From Chlorobium sp. (lineage in GTDB: Bacteria; Bacteroidota; Chlorobiia; Chlorobiales; Chlorobiaceae): 64,000 nucleotides of DNA. Made by a program: the position numbers and the translations under genes. The first letter of the stretch is position 1. Every line of letters starts with the position of its first letter. The notes beneath the pieces were generated by a model. The model did no database searches. It worked only from the letters and a program-made list of their open reading frames with translations, and was not told the DNA's origin. The DNA lies in assembly GCF_021740465.1 (NCBI RefSeq), contig NZ_JAIOZR010000004.1, forward strand, positions 89,138 to 153,137. The letters are read 5' to 3'. Of this stretch, positions 46,411-54,832 are shown one piece after another.

Positions 46411-47148
46411 ATGGCTCTTGCAATACTGATCATGGCTGCCGGTAAAGGCACGCGGATGAATTCCGACCTGCCAAAGGTACTGCATCCGGCTAACGGCAAG
46501 CCGGTAATCGAGTATGTGCTCGATACGGCAGGCAAACTGCATCCTGACAAAACCGTACTGATCGTCGGCCATCAGGCTGAACTGGTCGTAGAGGCTACCC
46601 GAAATTATCCCGTTATACCGGTGCTACAGGAACCGCAACTCGGTACCGGGCATGCCGTCATGCAGGCAGAACCGCCATTGCACTCCTTTTTCGGTGAAGT
46701 CCTGGTTTTATCGGGAGATGCCCCTCTTGTCAGAAGCCGGACTCTTGAACAGCTCATCGCTTTCCACCTCAGTGAAAAAGCTTCCGCCACAGTGCTTACC
46801 GCAGAACTCGACGATCCTTCAGGATATGGAAGAATCATAAGAGACCGGCTGTCCGGAGACGTTTTACGAATTGTCGAACATAAGGATGCCTCTCCTGAAG
46901 AACGGCTGGTGCATGAAACCAATTCGGGTATATATGTTTTCAATTCGAAAGTGCTGTTTGAAGCACTCGGAGAATTGCGAGCGGACAATGCACAACAGGA
47001 ATATTATCTGACCGATGTCTTCGGTATCTGTTTTGGCAAAGGGGAAAAGGTCAGTGCATGGCTGGTTGAAAATGCAGACGAAACCCGCGGCATCAATACT
47101 CCGGAACAGCTTCGGGAAGCCGAAGAACTGCTGAAAATACCCAAGTAG
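46411..47148 (+). CDS. GlmU-like nucleotidyltransferase without the acetyltransferase domain
   Basis: 245 residues. The N-terminal nucleotide-binding motif MAAGKGTRMNSDLPKVLH (8-25) and LGTGHAV (near 77-83), LSGDAPLV (near 98-105) and NSGIYVF match the uridylyltransferase half of GlmU. The left-handed beta-helix acetyltransferase half, about 200 residues in normal GlmU, is absent and the frame ends cleanly at 47148. It may make UDP-GlcNAc from GlcNAc-1-P, with the acetyltransferase encoded elsewhere, or use another sugar phosphate. Last gene of the skp run. Confidence 0.85.
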   Translation: MALAILIMAAGKGTRMNSDLPKVLHPANGKPVIEYVLDTAGKLHPDKTVLIVGHQAELVVEATRNYPVIPVLQEPQLGTGHAVMQAEPPLHSFFGEVLVLSGDAPLVRSRTLEQLIAFHLSEKASATVLTAELDDPSGYGRIIRDRLSGDVLRIVEHKDASPEERLVHETNSGIYVFNSKVLFEALGELRADNAQQEYYLTDVFGICFGKGEKVSAWLVENADETRGINTPEQLREAEELLKIPK

Positions 47149-47168
47149 AGATCAGTGCCACTCCTGCC

Positions 47169-47666
47169 TCACTTTCTTGAGCGGCGGGGTTTTCTCGTTT
47201 CGGATTCATCGGCTATTTGCTGCCGGCTTCCGGCAGCAAGAACTGTTGGCGAGGCATCATCAAGCCTGGCCTCATCTTTCTGGATGCCTGTGGAGCGCAT
47301 GGAGTAGAACTCAATAAGATTCCCGTCGGGATCCATAACAAAAAATGCCCGGCCTTCCCGTCTGTGTGCCGGCTGAGTGACAAGATGGACTCCCCGGTCA
47401 TCAAGATAGACGGCCGCTTCGTCTACTTCACCGTCAGAGGCAAGCCTGAAACCAAAATGGTCGACCCTGATATCCCTCGCTTCAGGCGCTCCCGGCGTTT
47501 CCGCCTTGACCAGAACAAGCATATCGGAATTGAGACGCAGGTAGGTGATATTTGCGCCCACTCTGTGATCGATTTTCAACCCGAGAGTGCCTGCATAGAA
47601 ATCCTCGGAAAGCCTGAGGTCGTTGACTCTCAGGGTGATCTGGCTAATCCCCGTCAGTTTCATCAT
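47169..47666 (-). CDS. VOC-family (glyoxalase/bleomycin-resistance fold) protein
   Basis: 165 residues. Two beta-alpha-beta3 modules are visible: ITLRVNDLRLSEDFYAGTLGL near 10-30 and FGFRLASDGEVDEA / FFVMDPDGNLIEFY near 72-120. A metal-binding His/Glu set typical of VOC enzymes is partly present (H70 in VDHFG and E117 in LIEFY). Substrate unknown. Its start lies inside the end of rpoZ (23-bp overlap), so the two are translationally linked. The last 30 or so residues form a polar tail. Confidence 0.82.
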   Translation of the reverse strand: MMKLTGISQITLRVNDLRLSEDFYAGTLGLKIDHRVGANITYLRLNSDMLVLVKAETPGAPEARDIRVDHFGFRLASDGEVDEAAVYLDDRGVHLVTQPAHRREGRAFFVMDPDGNLIEFYSMRSTGIQKDEARLDDASPTVLAAGSRQQIADESETRKPRRSRK

Positions 47667-47994
47667 CTTCAGCCGGAACCGGTTTGGTTTCTATGGACTT
47701 CTCGACAGCATAGTCATATTTTCCTGCCAGATACTCGCCAACTGCCTTGTGCGAAGCTTTTTCCCTGCCTTCGAATTCAAGACTGATCGCGATCTGTTCA
47801 GGAAAAATCCGGTCCGATTCTGATTCGCTGGCAGGGTTGCGGATCATCTCCTTATAGGGAAGCAGTTTTTCCTCAAGCTCGGAACGCTCCTCTTCATGTA
47901 TCTGGCGTGCTCTTTTTGAAATAGCAACAACCGTTTCGTATAAATTGGAGTGCGCGCTTCTGAGTGTATTCAGATCAACAGGTTTAACCGACAT
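47644..47994 (-). CDS. rpoZ: DNA-directed RNA polymerase omega subunit
   Basis: Small RNA polymerase subunit that helps fold beta-prime. 116 residues: N-terminal VDLNTLRSAHSNLYETVVAISKRARQI is the conserved omega helix block (the E. coli equivalent ends R-ARQL), followed by a linker and FEGREKASHKAVGEYLAGKY. It differs strongly from E. coli omega but keeps the SKRARQI core and its place directly after gmk. A hypothetical label would be easy to apply by mistake. Confidence 0.85.
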   Translation of the reverse strand: MSVKPVDLNTLRSAHSNLYETVVAISKRARQIHEEERSELEEKLLPYKEMIRNPASESESDRIFPEQIAISLEFEGREKASHKAVGEYLAGKYDYAVEKSIETKPVPAEDDETDGD

Positions 47995-48006
47995 ATAGCT
48001 TTAGAT

Positions 48007-48588
48007 TTACGTAGTTGAAAGGAATCTCGTGATCTTCTCTGTAACCTCACCGACCACCCGCTCAAGAGTGTCGTTGATAACAATTTCATCGAACTCTTCG
48101 GCATGCGCAAGCTCAAGTGACGCACGATCAAGCCGCTCCTGAAGGCCCTCCTGTTGCGCGCCCCCCCTCTTAATCAGCCGCTCCCTGAGCGTATCCATAT
48201 CGGGTGGCTTGATAAAGATAAGCAACGCACTGGCCGGAAAGAGTTTTTTCAGGTTCAGGGCACCTTTGACGTCGAGATCGAGCAGCAGATTACGGCCCGC
48301 ATCAATTGCTTCACGAGTCTTGTCAAGCAATGTTCCGTAGTAATTACCGAAAAAAAATTCATATTCGATAAAACCACCCCGGTTGATCCGCTCTTCGAAA
48401 TCCTGCCTGTCAAGAAAATAGTAGTGAACGCCATGCTCTTCACCGGAACGTTTCGGGCGAGTGGTTGCAGAAACAGAAAACGCAATATCTCCGATCCGCT
48501 CGAGCACCTCACGGGCAATGGTCGACTTGCCGGTACCCGACGGCGCCGAAAAAACTATCAGCTTTCCTTTGGGAGCGCTTTTCGCCAT
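48007..48588 (-). CDS. gmk: Guanylate kinase
   Basis: Phosphorylates GMP to GDP with ATP. The start MAKSAPKGKL is chosen, giving 193 residues; the frame upstream overlaps yicC and is not protein-like. P-loop FSAPSGTGKST (13-23), GMP-binding TTRPKRSGEEHGVHYYF and EYEFFFGNYYGT. It lies between yicC (8 bp upstream) and rpoZ (12 bp downstream), the common yicC-gmk-rpoZ arrangement. Confidence 0.96.
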   Translation of the reverse strand: MAKSAPKGKLIVFSAPSGTGKSTIAREVLERIGDIAFSVSATTRPKRSGEEHGVHYYFLDRQDFEERINRGGFIEYEFFFGNYYGTLLDKTREAIDAGRNLLLDLDVKGALNLKKLFPASALLIFIKPPDMDTLRERLIKRGGAQQEGLQERLDRASLELAHAEEFDEIVINDTLERVVGEVTEKITRFLSTT

Positions 48589-48595
48589 GATAGCC

Positions 48596-49483
48596 TCACT
48601 CAATATTCTGCAGCTGCTCGCGAATCTTTTCAAGCTCCTCCTTGATGTGGACAACCTGCTGGGAGATTTCCGCATTCTGCGATTTCGAGGCAATGGTATT
48701 GGCCTCGCGCAACTGCTCCTGAAGAAGGAAATTCAGTTTTCTGCCCGTACCGCTTTCATTGTTGTGCAATTCTTCGAGAAAAAACTTGTTATGACTGGCA
48801 AAACGGGTCAGCTCTTCGGTAATGTCGAGCTTCTCGGCAGCAAGCACAAGCTCCATTTCAAGACGGTCGCGACTGTAGGCAATATCCCTGCCTGCAACAC
48901 TCTCGACTTTTGCGGCAAGCCTTTTGCGTACCTGTTCGACGTTTTCCTGTGAGAGCCGGCTGATCCCGGCCAGAGTAGTTTCAATACCGGCAATCCGGGA
49001 GGAAAAGTCCAGCAAAAGCTCTTCGCCCTCCCTCCGGCGCATGGCTTTAAGAGCATCAACGGCATCGGGAAGCACCGAGCAGACTGCGGGCCACAACCAT
49101 TCGGCGTTCTCTTCCCTGCCGGCTTCGTTATCGAATATTTCGGAAAACTTCAGAATATGCTCAAGCGCAACAGGTGCCTCTATGCCGGCTTCCTGCCTGA
49201 CCGTTTCGAGCAGTTCCCTGTATGCTTTCACCCGCGAAGGGTTCACGACAACCGGAATCTGCAGATCGCGCTCGGTCTGAAGCTGAATCAATAAGGATAT
49301 TTTACCCCTCTGAAACCGGGAACGGATAAGCTCCCTGATCTCCAGCTCATAGCTTGACAACTGACGAGGAAGTTTTACACTGATTTCCGCAAACCGGTTG
49401 TTAACCGAACGAAGCTCGGCAAGAATCCTCACACCATTTTCCACACGTTCCGCACTGCCGTACCCGGTCATACTTTCCAACAT
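48596..49483 (-). CDS. yicC: YicC-family endoribonuclease
   Basis: 295 residues. It starts MLESMTGYGSAER, the N-terminal hallmark of YicC (normally MIRSMTGFGRA), and ends with the DUF1732 C-terminal block in which EMELVLAAEKLDITEELTR and NFLLQEQLREANTIASK are conserved. E. coli YicC has been described as an endoribonuclease. It starts the gmk-rpoZ run. Confidence 0.93.
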   Translation of the reverse strand: MLESMTGYGSAERVENGVRILAELRSVNNRFAEISVKLPRQLSSYELEIRELIRSRFQRGKISLLIQLQTERDLQIPVVVNPSRVKAYRELLETVRQEAGIEAPVALEHILKFSEIFDNEAGREENAEWLWPAVCSVLPDAVDALKAMRRREGEELLLDFSSRIAGIETTLAGISRLSQENVEQVRKRLAAKVESVAGRDIAYSRDRLEMELVLAAEKLDITEELTRFASHNKFFLEELHNNESGTGRKLNFLLQEQLREANTIASKSQNAEISQQVVHIKEELEKIREQLQNIE

Positions 49484-49564
49484 AACATCTCCCTTGCTGC
49501 GTTCTTTGTTTGAAGAAAAGCTGCAGGATCATTTCCCGCAGAAATCAGGCAACAATAAAACAGC

Positions 49565-49834
49565 TTACTTGCGAAGATCAAGATCAGCAATCACTTTACG
49601 GTAGCGGTCGATATCGACGTTCTTCAGGTAGTTAAGCACCTTTTTGCGCTTGCCGACCAGCATGAGCAGACCACGGCGGGAATGCTTGTCCTTGGGATGC
49701 TGCTGAAGGTGGCCGGTAAGATCGGTGATCCTGCGGCTGAACAGGGCAACCTGAACTTCGGCTTTTCCGGTATTCTGGCCGGCTCCACCGAACTGCGTAA
49801 CGATTTCGCTCTTGTTCTCTTTAGTCAAACTCAT
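49565..49834 (-). CDS. rpsO: 30S ribosomal protein S15
   Basis: 89-residue primary 16S rRNA binder: MSLTKENKSEIVTQFG start, the HLQQHPKDKHSRRGLLMLVGKRKKVLNYL core and a YRKVIADLDLRK end. It closes the nusA-infB-rbfA-truB-ribF cluster, the position found in many bacteria, 45 bp after ribF. Confidence 0.97.
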   Translation of the reverse strand: MSLTKENKSEIVTQFGGAGQNTGKAEVQVALFSRRITDLTGHLQQHPKDKHSRRGLLMLVGKRKKVLNYLKNVDIDRYRKVIADLDLRK

Positions 49835-49879
49835 ATCGATGCATTTAGTATGTTAAATCAAATGACCTGTAATATAATA

Positions 49880-50845
49880 TTATTCAAAAAACAACTCCAT
49901 CGTTTTTTTATCTTTTTCAAGCTGCTCCCGAAGCGCCTCGAGCGAATCGAATTTTTTCTCGTCCCGGATAAATCCATGCAGGCGGAAACGAAGTTCCTTG
50001 CCATAGAGTGAGCCCGAGAAGCCTGAGATATGCGCCTCGACAATTACTCCGGCGTCCTGCAGACCGAGCGTTGGCCGGGTGCCGATATTCATCATTGCCC
50101 TGAAAGGTTTCCCTTCGATTTGCGTGGTTGCCATGTAAACGCCTCTGTGGGGCAGAAGCTTCGCCGGATCGAAGATCTCCAGATTGACGGTCGGGAACCC
50201 GAGTTCACGACCGAGTTTCCGCCCCTCCACCACTTTCCCGCTTATAACATAGGGCGCTCCGAGAAAGCTGTTAGCCTCCTTGATCCGCCCGTTTTTCAGC
50301 ATGCTTCTGATCCTCGTACTCGATATATGCGCTCTTTCGATACGAAGTTCTTCAACCACCTGCACCGTAAAGCCGAACAGCTCCCCAAGCCCTGCAAGCG
50401 TCGTGCCGCTCCCGCTCCGGCCTTTTCCGAACCCGTGATCGTATCCTACCGTGACCGTTTTTGCCGAAAGCGTTCTGGCAAGAAGCTTCTCAATGAATTC
50501 CCTGGAACTCCATGCCGCAAGTTCGGGAGTAAAACGCACAACGACCAGTAAATCGATACCCAGACCGGCAATCTGCTCGATCTTTTCGTCAAGCGTCGTA
50601 AGCACTTCGAGCCGGTCTCCGGCATCAGCGTTCAGCACCAGCCTCGGATGCGGATCAAAGGTCACCACCACGCTTCTGAATGAGCACCTGCGTGCGGTTT
50701 CGAGCATGCTCGAAATTATTTTCCGGTGCCCGCAGTGCACGCCGTCAAAGGAGCCGATGGTTACTGCCGAATCCACAGGATCAAGCATGGCGGGCGAACC
50801 GTCGCCGTACCAGAGCCTTTGGTTATGGTAAAAAACAACCTGCAT
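49880..50845 (-). CDS. ribF: Bifunctional riboflavin kinase / FAD synthetase
   Basis: Makes FMN and FAD. The start MQVVFYHNQRLW gives 321 residues; sequence further upstream overlaps truB. N-terminal FMN adenylyltransferase domain with TIGSFDGVHCGHRKI (the GxFDGxHxGH motif) and SSTRIR near the end of that domain; C-terminal riboflavin kinase domain with GRELGFPTVNL and MNIGTRPT. Normal length. It lies between truB and rpsO. Confidence 0.95.
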   Translation of the reverse strand: MQVVFYHNQRLWYGDGSPAMLDPVDSAVTIGSFDGVHCGHRKIISSMLETARRCSFRSVVVTFDPHPRLVLNADAGDRLEVLTTLDEKIEQIAGLGIDLLVVVRFTPELAAWSSREFIEKLLARTLSAKTVTVGYDHGFGKGRSGSGTTLAGLGELFGFTVQVVEELRIERAHISSTRIRSMLKNGRIKEANSFLGAPYVISGKVVEGRKLGRELGFPTVNLEIFDPAKLLPHRGVYMATTQIEGKPFRAMMNIGTRPTLGLQDAGVIVEAHISGFSGSLYGKELRFRLHGFIRDEKKFDSLEALREQLEKDKKTMELFFE

Positions 50846-50852
50846 CCTGATT

Positions 50853-51587
50853 TTAACTCCTTTGGCCGGACGAAAGAGAACACCCTGAGATAATGGTATC
50901 AACCGTTTCCTGAACGCTTCGTGATACGCTGATATCATACGAACCTATCGCTGTCCTTCGAAGCGAAGCAAGGTATCCGCCAACCCCGAGAGCCCTTCCG
51001 AACTCATGGGCGATCACCCGGATATAGGCTCCCTTTGAAACTTCCAGGACAAAAAAAACATGCGGAAGCTCAATGGCAGTTATCTCAAACCGGTGAACCA
51101 TTATCTCCCTTTCCCTGCGCTCCCTGACGACATGACCTTTACGGGCAAATTCGTAGAGCCGTCTGCCGTTATGCCAGACAGCGGAGTGCATCGGAGGCTG
51201 CTGCAGGGATGGACCGATAAATGAGGCGGCGGTATCCCGTATCTGCAACGATGTCAGGTGGCCTGTATCACAATGTCCGTACTCGGAAGTCTCCGTATCG
51301 TGACTTTCCGTCAAAGCTCCAAGCCTTATTGAACCCTCATAAACCTTATCAAGAACCTCGAGGCTCGAAATCTCGCGGGTTTTGCGTCCGGTTGCAAGAA
51401 TCAGGAGACCTGATGCCTTCGGATCGAGAGTTCCACAATGTCCCACCTTGCGCTTCAACCCGCATTTCCCGTACGCATTCCTGACTTTTGCCACCACGTC
51501 AAACGAAGTCCAGTCTACCGGTTTATCAACCAGCAGAAAAACGCCGTCGTCACAGCACACCTGTTCAATACCCTGTTCCTGCATCAT
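50853..51587 (-). CDS. truB: tRNA pseudouridine(55) synthase
   Basis: Makes pseudouridine 55 in the T-loop of all tRNAs. The catalytic Asp is in VGHCGTLDPKASGLL (near residue 55); LVDKPVDWTSFDVV is the first motif, and QQPPMHSAVWHNGRRLYEFAR and GAYIRVIAHEFG complete the set. 244 residues without a long PUA domain. It lies 21 bp after rbfA and 7 bp before ribF. Confidence 0.95.
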   Translation of the reverse strand: MMQEQGIEQVCCDDGVFLLVDKPVDWTSFDVVAKVRNAYGKCGLKRKVGHCGTLDPKASGLLILATGRKTREISSLEVLDKVYEGSIRLGALTESHDTETSEYGHCDTGHLTSLQIRDTAASFIGPSLQQPPMHSAVWHNGRRLYEFARKGHVVRERREREIMVHRFEITAIELPHVFFVLEVSKGAYIRVIAHEFGRALGVGGYLASLRRTAIGSYDISVSRSVQETVDTIISGCSLSSGQRS

Positions 51588-51608
51588 AAGCCTTATGCCG
51601 AAAATCCT

Positions 51609-51968
51609 TCAATCGTTTTGTTCCGGCGATTTTCTTACCTCTCGGAGCAACTGCTCGATACGACTGGCCTTTTCGTAAAGGCGGTCTTCATAAAACTCAA
51701 CCTCGGGAATTCTTCTGAAATGGTGACGGATATTGGCCGAAAGCAGCTTTCTGAGATATTTGGTCTCTTCGTGCAGCCAGTCCATCACCTCCGCCTGCTG
51801 CTGTTCGGTGCCGATAATGGAGACATAGAAGCGGACAATACTGAGATCGGCCGTCACCTTGACGGCAACGACCGTCAAGAGCGCCCCCCCCCGGGGAAGT
51901 TCTTTTTCAAGAATCGAACCCATTTCATGCTGAAGCAGCGAAGCTACTTTTTCAGTACGTATCGACAT
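51609..51968 (-). CDS. rbfA: Ribosome-binding factor A
   Basis: KH-like 30S maturation and cold-adaptation factor. 119 residues with RTEKVASLLQHEMGSILEKEL, LTVVAVKVTADLSIVRFYVS and LSANIRHHFRRIPEVEFYED, all standard RbfA blocks. A nine-C run (51884-51892 on the plus strand) encodes RGGA here. It lies between infB and truB. Confidence 0.95.
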   Translation of the reverse strand: MSIRTEKVASLLQHEMGSILEKELPRGGALLTVVAVKVTADLSIVRFYVSIIGTEQQQAEVMDWLHEETKYLRKLLSANIRHHFRRIPEVEFYEDRLYEKASRIEQLLREVRKSPEQND

Positions 51969-51986
51969 AACCTCCCGTTCCGCTGT

Positions 51987-54767
51987 TCAGAGTTTCCGTT
52001 TCTTTTCAACAATCTTGTAAGCTTCAACAATATCACCGACCTTGATATCGTCATAATTTTTCAGGGAGACGCCGCACTCGTAGCCCGCATCGACCTCCTT
52101 GACGTCATCCTTGAATCGCCTGAGCGCATCGAGCTGACCGTCATAGATCTGAACCCCCTCGCGCAGCAGGCGTACCTTGGAATCCCGGAATATCTTGCCC
52201 TCAAGCACGTAACAGCCGCCGACATTGCCGGCCTTCGGCACACGGAACACCTGCCGCACTTCGAGCGAACCAAGGCTTTCCTCGTGAAGTTCAGGCGACA
52301 GCATGCCTTCAAGCGCTTTTTCGACATCCTCGAGTACATGATAGATGACGCTGTAGAACCGGACATCGAGATCCTCTTTTTCGGCAAGCTTCTTGGCGTT
52401 GACGTTGGGCCGTACCCTGAATCCGATAATAATGGCATCGGAGGCCGCGGCAAGCAGCACATCGGTTTCGGTAATCTGACCGACGCCCTGATGAATGATC
52501 TGCACCTTCACCTCTTCGTTATGAATCTTCATGAGGCCGTCAGCGAGCGCCTGGATAGAACCGTCGGTATCGGCCTTGATGATCACGCTCAGCTCCTTCA
52601 TGAGGCCCTCCTTGATCTGACGGGCGATGCTGTCGAGCTTGACCCTGGTGCTTCTGCGGAACTCGTGTTCACGGCGGATAACCTGGCGTTTCTGGGCAAG
52701 ATCACGGGCATCCCTGTCGGAAGGCATGACGGTCAGAGCGTCTCCTGACTGGGGAAGATCCTCGAAACCAAGCACCCTGACAGGCTGCGAAGGACCGGCG
52801 AACAAAATGCGCTTTCCCCGCTCGTCCATCAGGGCGCGAACCTTGCCCATCGTGTTGCCTGCCACGAACGGATCGCCGACCTTCAGAAAGCCGCGCTGTA
52901 CCAGCACGGTGGAAATAACGCCCTTGCCCTTGTCGAGCTCGGATTCCACAATGATACCGCTTCCTCTCACATCGTGTGAAAAATTCCCTTTCAGCTCCCT
53001 GATTTCAGCCTCGGTCAGCACCTTTTCCATCAGTTCGGCAATACCGATACCTTTTTTCGCGGAAATCTCCTGGCACTGATGTTCTCCGCCCCACTCTTCG
53101 ACAAGCACACCGGCTTCCGAGAGCTGGCTCTTGATCTTTTCAGGGTTGGCTTCAGGCTTGTCCATCTTGTTGACGGCCACGACAATCGGCACGCCTGCTG
53201 CCTTGGCATGGTTGATGGCTTCTATGGTCTGCGGCATGACGCTGTCGTCAGCCGCAACGACGAGAATGACAATATCGGTTACCTGGGCACCCCTGGCTCT
53301 CATGGCGGTAAACGCCTCATGACCGGGAGTATCCAGAAAGGTGATTTTTCTCTGTCCGGCAACGGTTACCTCATAAGCACCGATATGCTGGGTAATACCT
53401 CCCGACTCGCCCGCAACGACATTACTGTTTCGGATATAATCAAGCAGTGAGGTTTTTCCGTGATCGACATGGCCCATGATCGTCACCACCGGCGGACGTA
53501 TCTGCAGATCCTCCGGCTCGTCCTCCTCCGCTACAACAGCCGTCGCTTCAACCTCCGAAATGAATTCGGCCTCAAAACCGAACTCAAGCGCTATAAGCTC
53601 GATAGCCTCTTTATCGAGACGCTGGTTGATGGTTACAAACTTGCCGAGAGCAAAGCATTTCTGGATGATATCCTTGGCGGTCACACCCATCAGGTCGGCA
53701 AGTTCATGCGGAGAAGCGTACTCGGTAACCCTGACGATCGCCTGCTGCGATTCACGAAACGCTTCGGCGGCTTCAAGTTCACGCTCACGCTCGATCTTGC
53801 GCATCTTCCGGAATTTCTGACGCGATCCCGTACCGGCGCTCTCATCCATGCCGCTGATGGTTGTCCGGATATTGGCCGAAATCACTTTATCGTCGACTTC
53901 CGGCTTTTTCTTTTTCTTGCCCTTCTTCTTTTTGGAAGCATCGTCCGCGGCCGCTGCGGCACCGGCTTCACCTGCCGGCTTGGCCGGTTTTTTGGCAACA
54001 GTCTCACTGCCACTCTCATCCTTTGCGCCTGTATCGAATTCACCCTTCAGCGCATCGGCCTGTTCCTGGAAATTCTTTTTACGTGCCTTCTTTTTTCTAT
54101 CCCCATCACTGCCGCGTTCAAAACCTGAATGCATGTCAAGGGTACCGATAACCGTCAAACCTCCAATATTCTTGGGAGTTTCAAAAGAAACAAGCTGTTC
54201 GTTCACCGAAGGCTCCTCCCTGACCGGTATTTCCGGCTGTGAAGGTTCTGTTTCTTCGTCTGCACTAATCTCCGGTTCTGCCTGAACTGGCTGTTCCGGA
54301 TGGACCGGCAGGTCAGCCGGCCCACCCTGATCGGAAAGCTCCGGCAGATTAATGTCGACAGCCTGAACTGGCAGTTCCTCCGCCTGAAGCGGCTCGGCAA
54401 CAGCAACTTTCGGGGCCGGTGCGGAGGGATCCTTTCTCGCATCCGAAACCACGGGAGCCGGAGAAGCACTGCTGAGGGTTTCCTTCAGCTGTCGCTCCTT
54501 CTCATAGGTTTTTCTGGACTGCTCTTCGAGTCTTGTAAGCCTGCGCTGTTTCTCCTGCCTGATTTTCAAGGTCTCATCGACCATTTTCTTTTCGACACTG
54601 AAATGACCGAAAATCATTTCACGCATACCCTGATCAACCATGGAGGATGTAGAGGCCACTTTGCCCCCTTCCTGTTTGACAAACTGCAGGACTTCCTGCG
54701 GACTGACCTGAAGCTCTCTTGCTATGTCGCTGATACGGTATCTCTTTTCCATCTCCTCAATGGCCAT
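51987..54767 (-). CDS. infB: Translation initiation factor IF-2
   Basis: GTPase that brings initiator tRNA to the ribosome. 926 residues: two N-terminal IF2N modules (about 8-55 and 345-400), a long low-complexity linker (about 60-330) rich in A, E, K and P with a poly-lysine stretch near 280-290, then the GTPase with G1 GHVDHGKT (432-439), G3 DTPGH (479-483) and G4 NKMD (533-536), and the two OB-like and linker domains to the end (VVEKKRKL-type tail). Part of the nusA-infB cluster. Confidence 0.97.
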   Translation of the reverse strand: MAIEEMEKRYRISDIARELQVSPQEVLQFVKQEGGKVASTSSMVDQGMREMIFGHFSVEKKMVDETLKIRQEKQRRLTRLEEQSRKTYEKERQLKETLSSASPAPVVSDARKDPSAPAPKVAVAEPLQAEELPVQAVDINLPELSDQGGPADLPVHPEQPVQAEPEISADEETEPSQPEIPVREEPSVNEQLVSFETPKNIGGLTVIGTLDMHSGFERGSDGDRKKKARKKNFQEQADALKGEFDTGAKDESGSETVAKKPAKPAGEAGAAAAADDASKKKKGKKKKKPEVDDKVISANIRTTISGMDESAGTGSRQKFRKMRKIERERELEAAEAFRESQQAIVRVTEYASPHELADLMGVTAKDIIQKCFALGKFVTINQRLDKEAIELIALEFGFEAEFISEVEATAVVAEEDEPEDLQIRPPVVTIMGHVDHGKTSLLDYIRNSNVVAGESGGITQHIGAYEVTVAGQRKITFLDTPGHEAFTAMRARGAQVTDIVILVVAADDSVMPQTIEAINHAKAAGVPIVVAVNKMDKPEANPEKIKSQLSEAGVLVEEWGGEHQCQEISAKKGIGIAELMEKVLTEAEIRELKGNFSHDVRGSGIIVESELDKGKGVISTVLVQRGFLKVGDPFVAGNTMGKVRALMDERGKRILFAGPSQPVRVLGFEDLPQSGDALTVMPSDRDARDLAQKRQVIRREHEFRRSTRVKLDSIARQIKEGLMKELSVIIKADTDGSIQALADGLMKIHNEEVKVQIIHQGVGQITETDVLLAAASDAIIIGFRVRPNVNAKKLAEKEDLDVRFYSVIYHVLEDVEKALEGMLSPELHEESLGSLEVRQVFRVPKAGNVGGCYVLEGKIFRDSKVRLLREGVQIYDGQLDALRRFKDDVKEVDAGYECGVSLKNYDDIKVGDIVEAYKIVEKKRKL

Positions 54768-54832
54768 TACATCCTCCTGTCGATTTTATAAACTCTTAAT
54801 CCTTCTCTGTTTTCTCTGAGGGCCAGCTCCAT

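Noticed and set aside
48163..48172. C-rich run in gmk
   Set aside because: A short run encoding a glycine pair (KRGGAQQ) in a normal gene; too short to suggest phase variation.
51438..52748. A 436-codon open frame on the plus strand across truB, rbfA and infB
   Set aside because: It spans three well-supported reverse-strand genes and their junctions, so it cannot be a real gene without displacing them.
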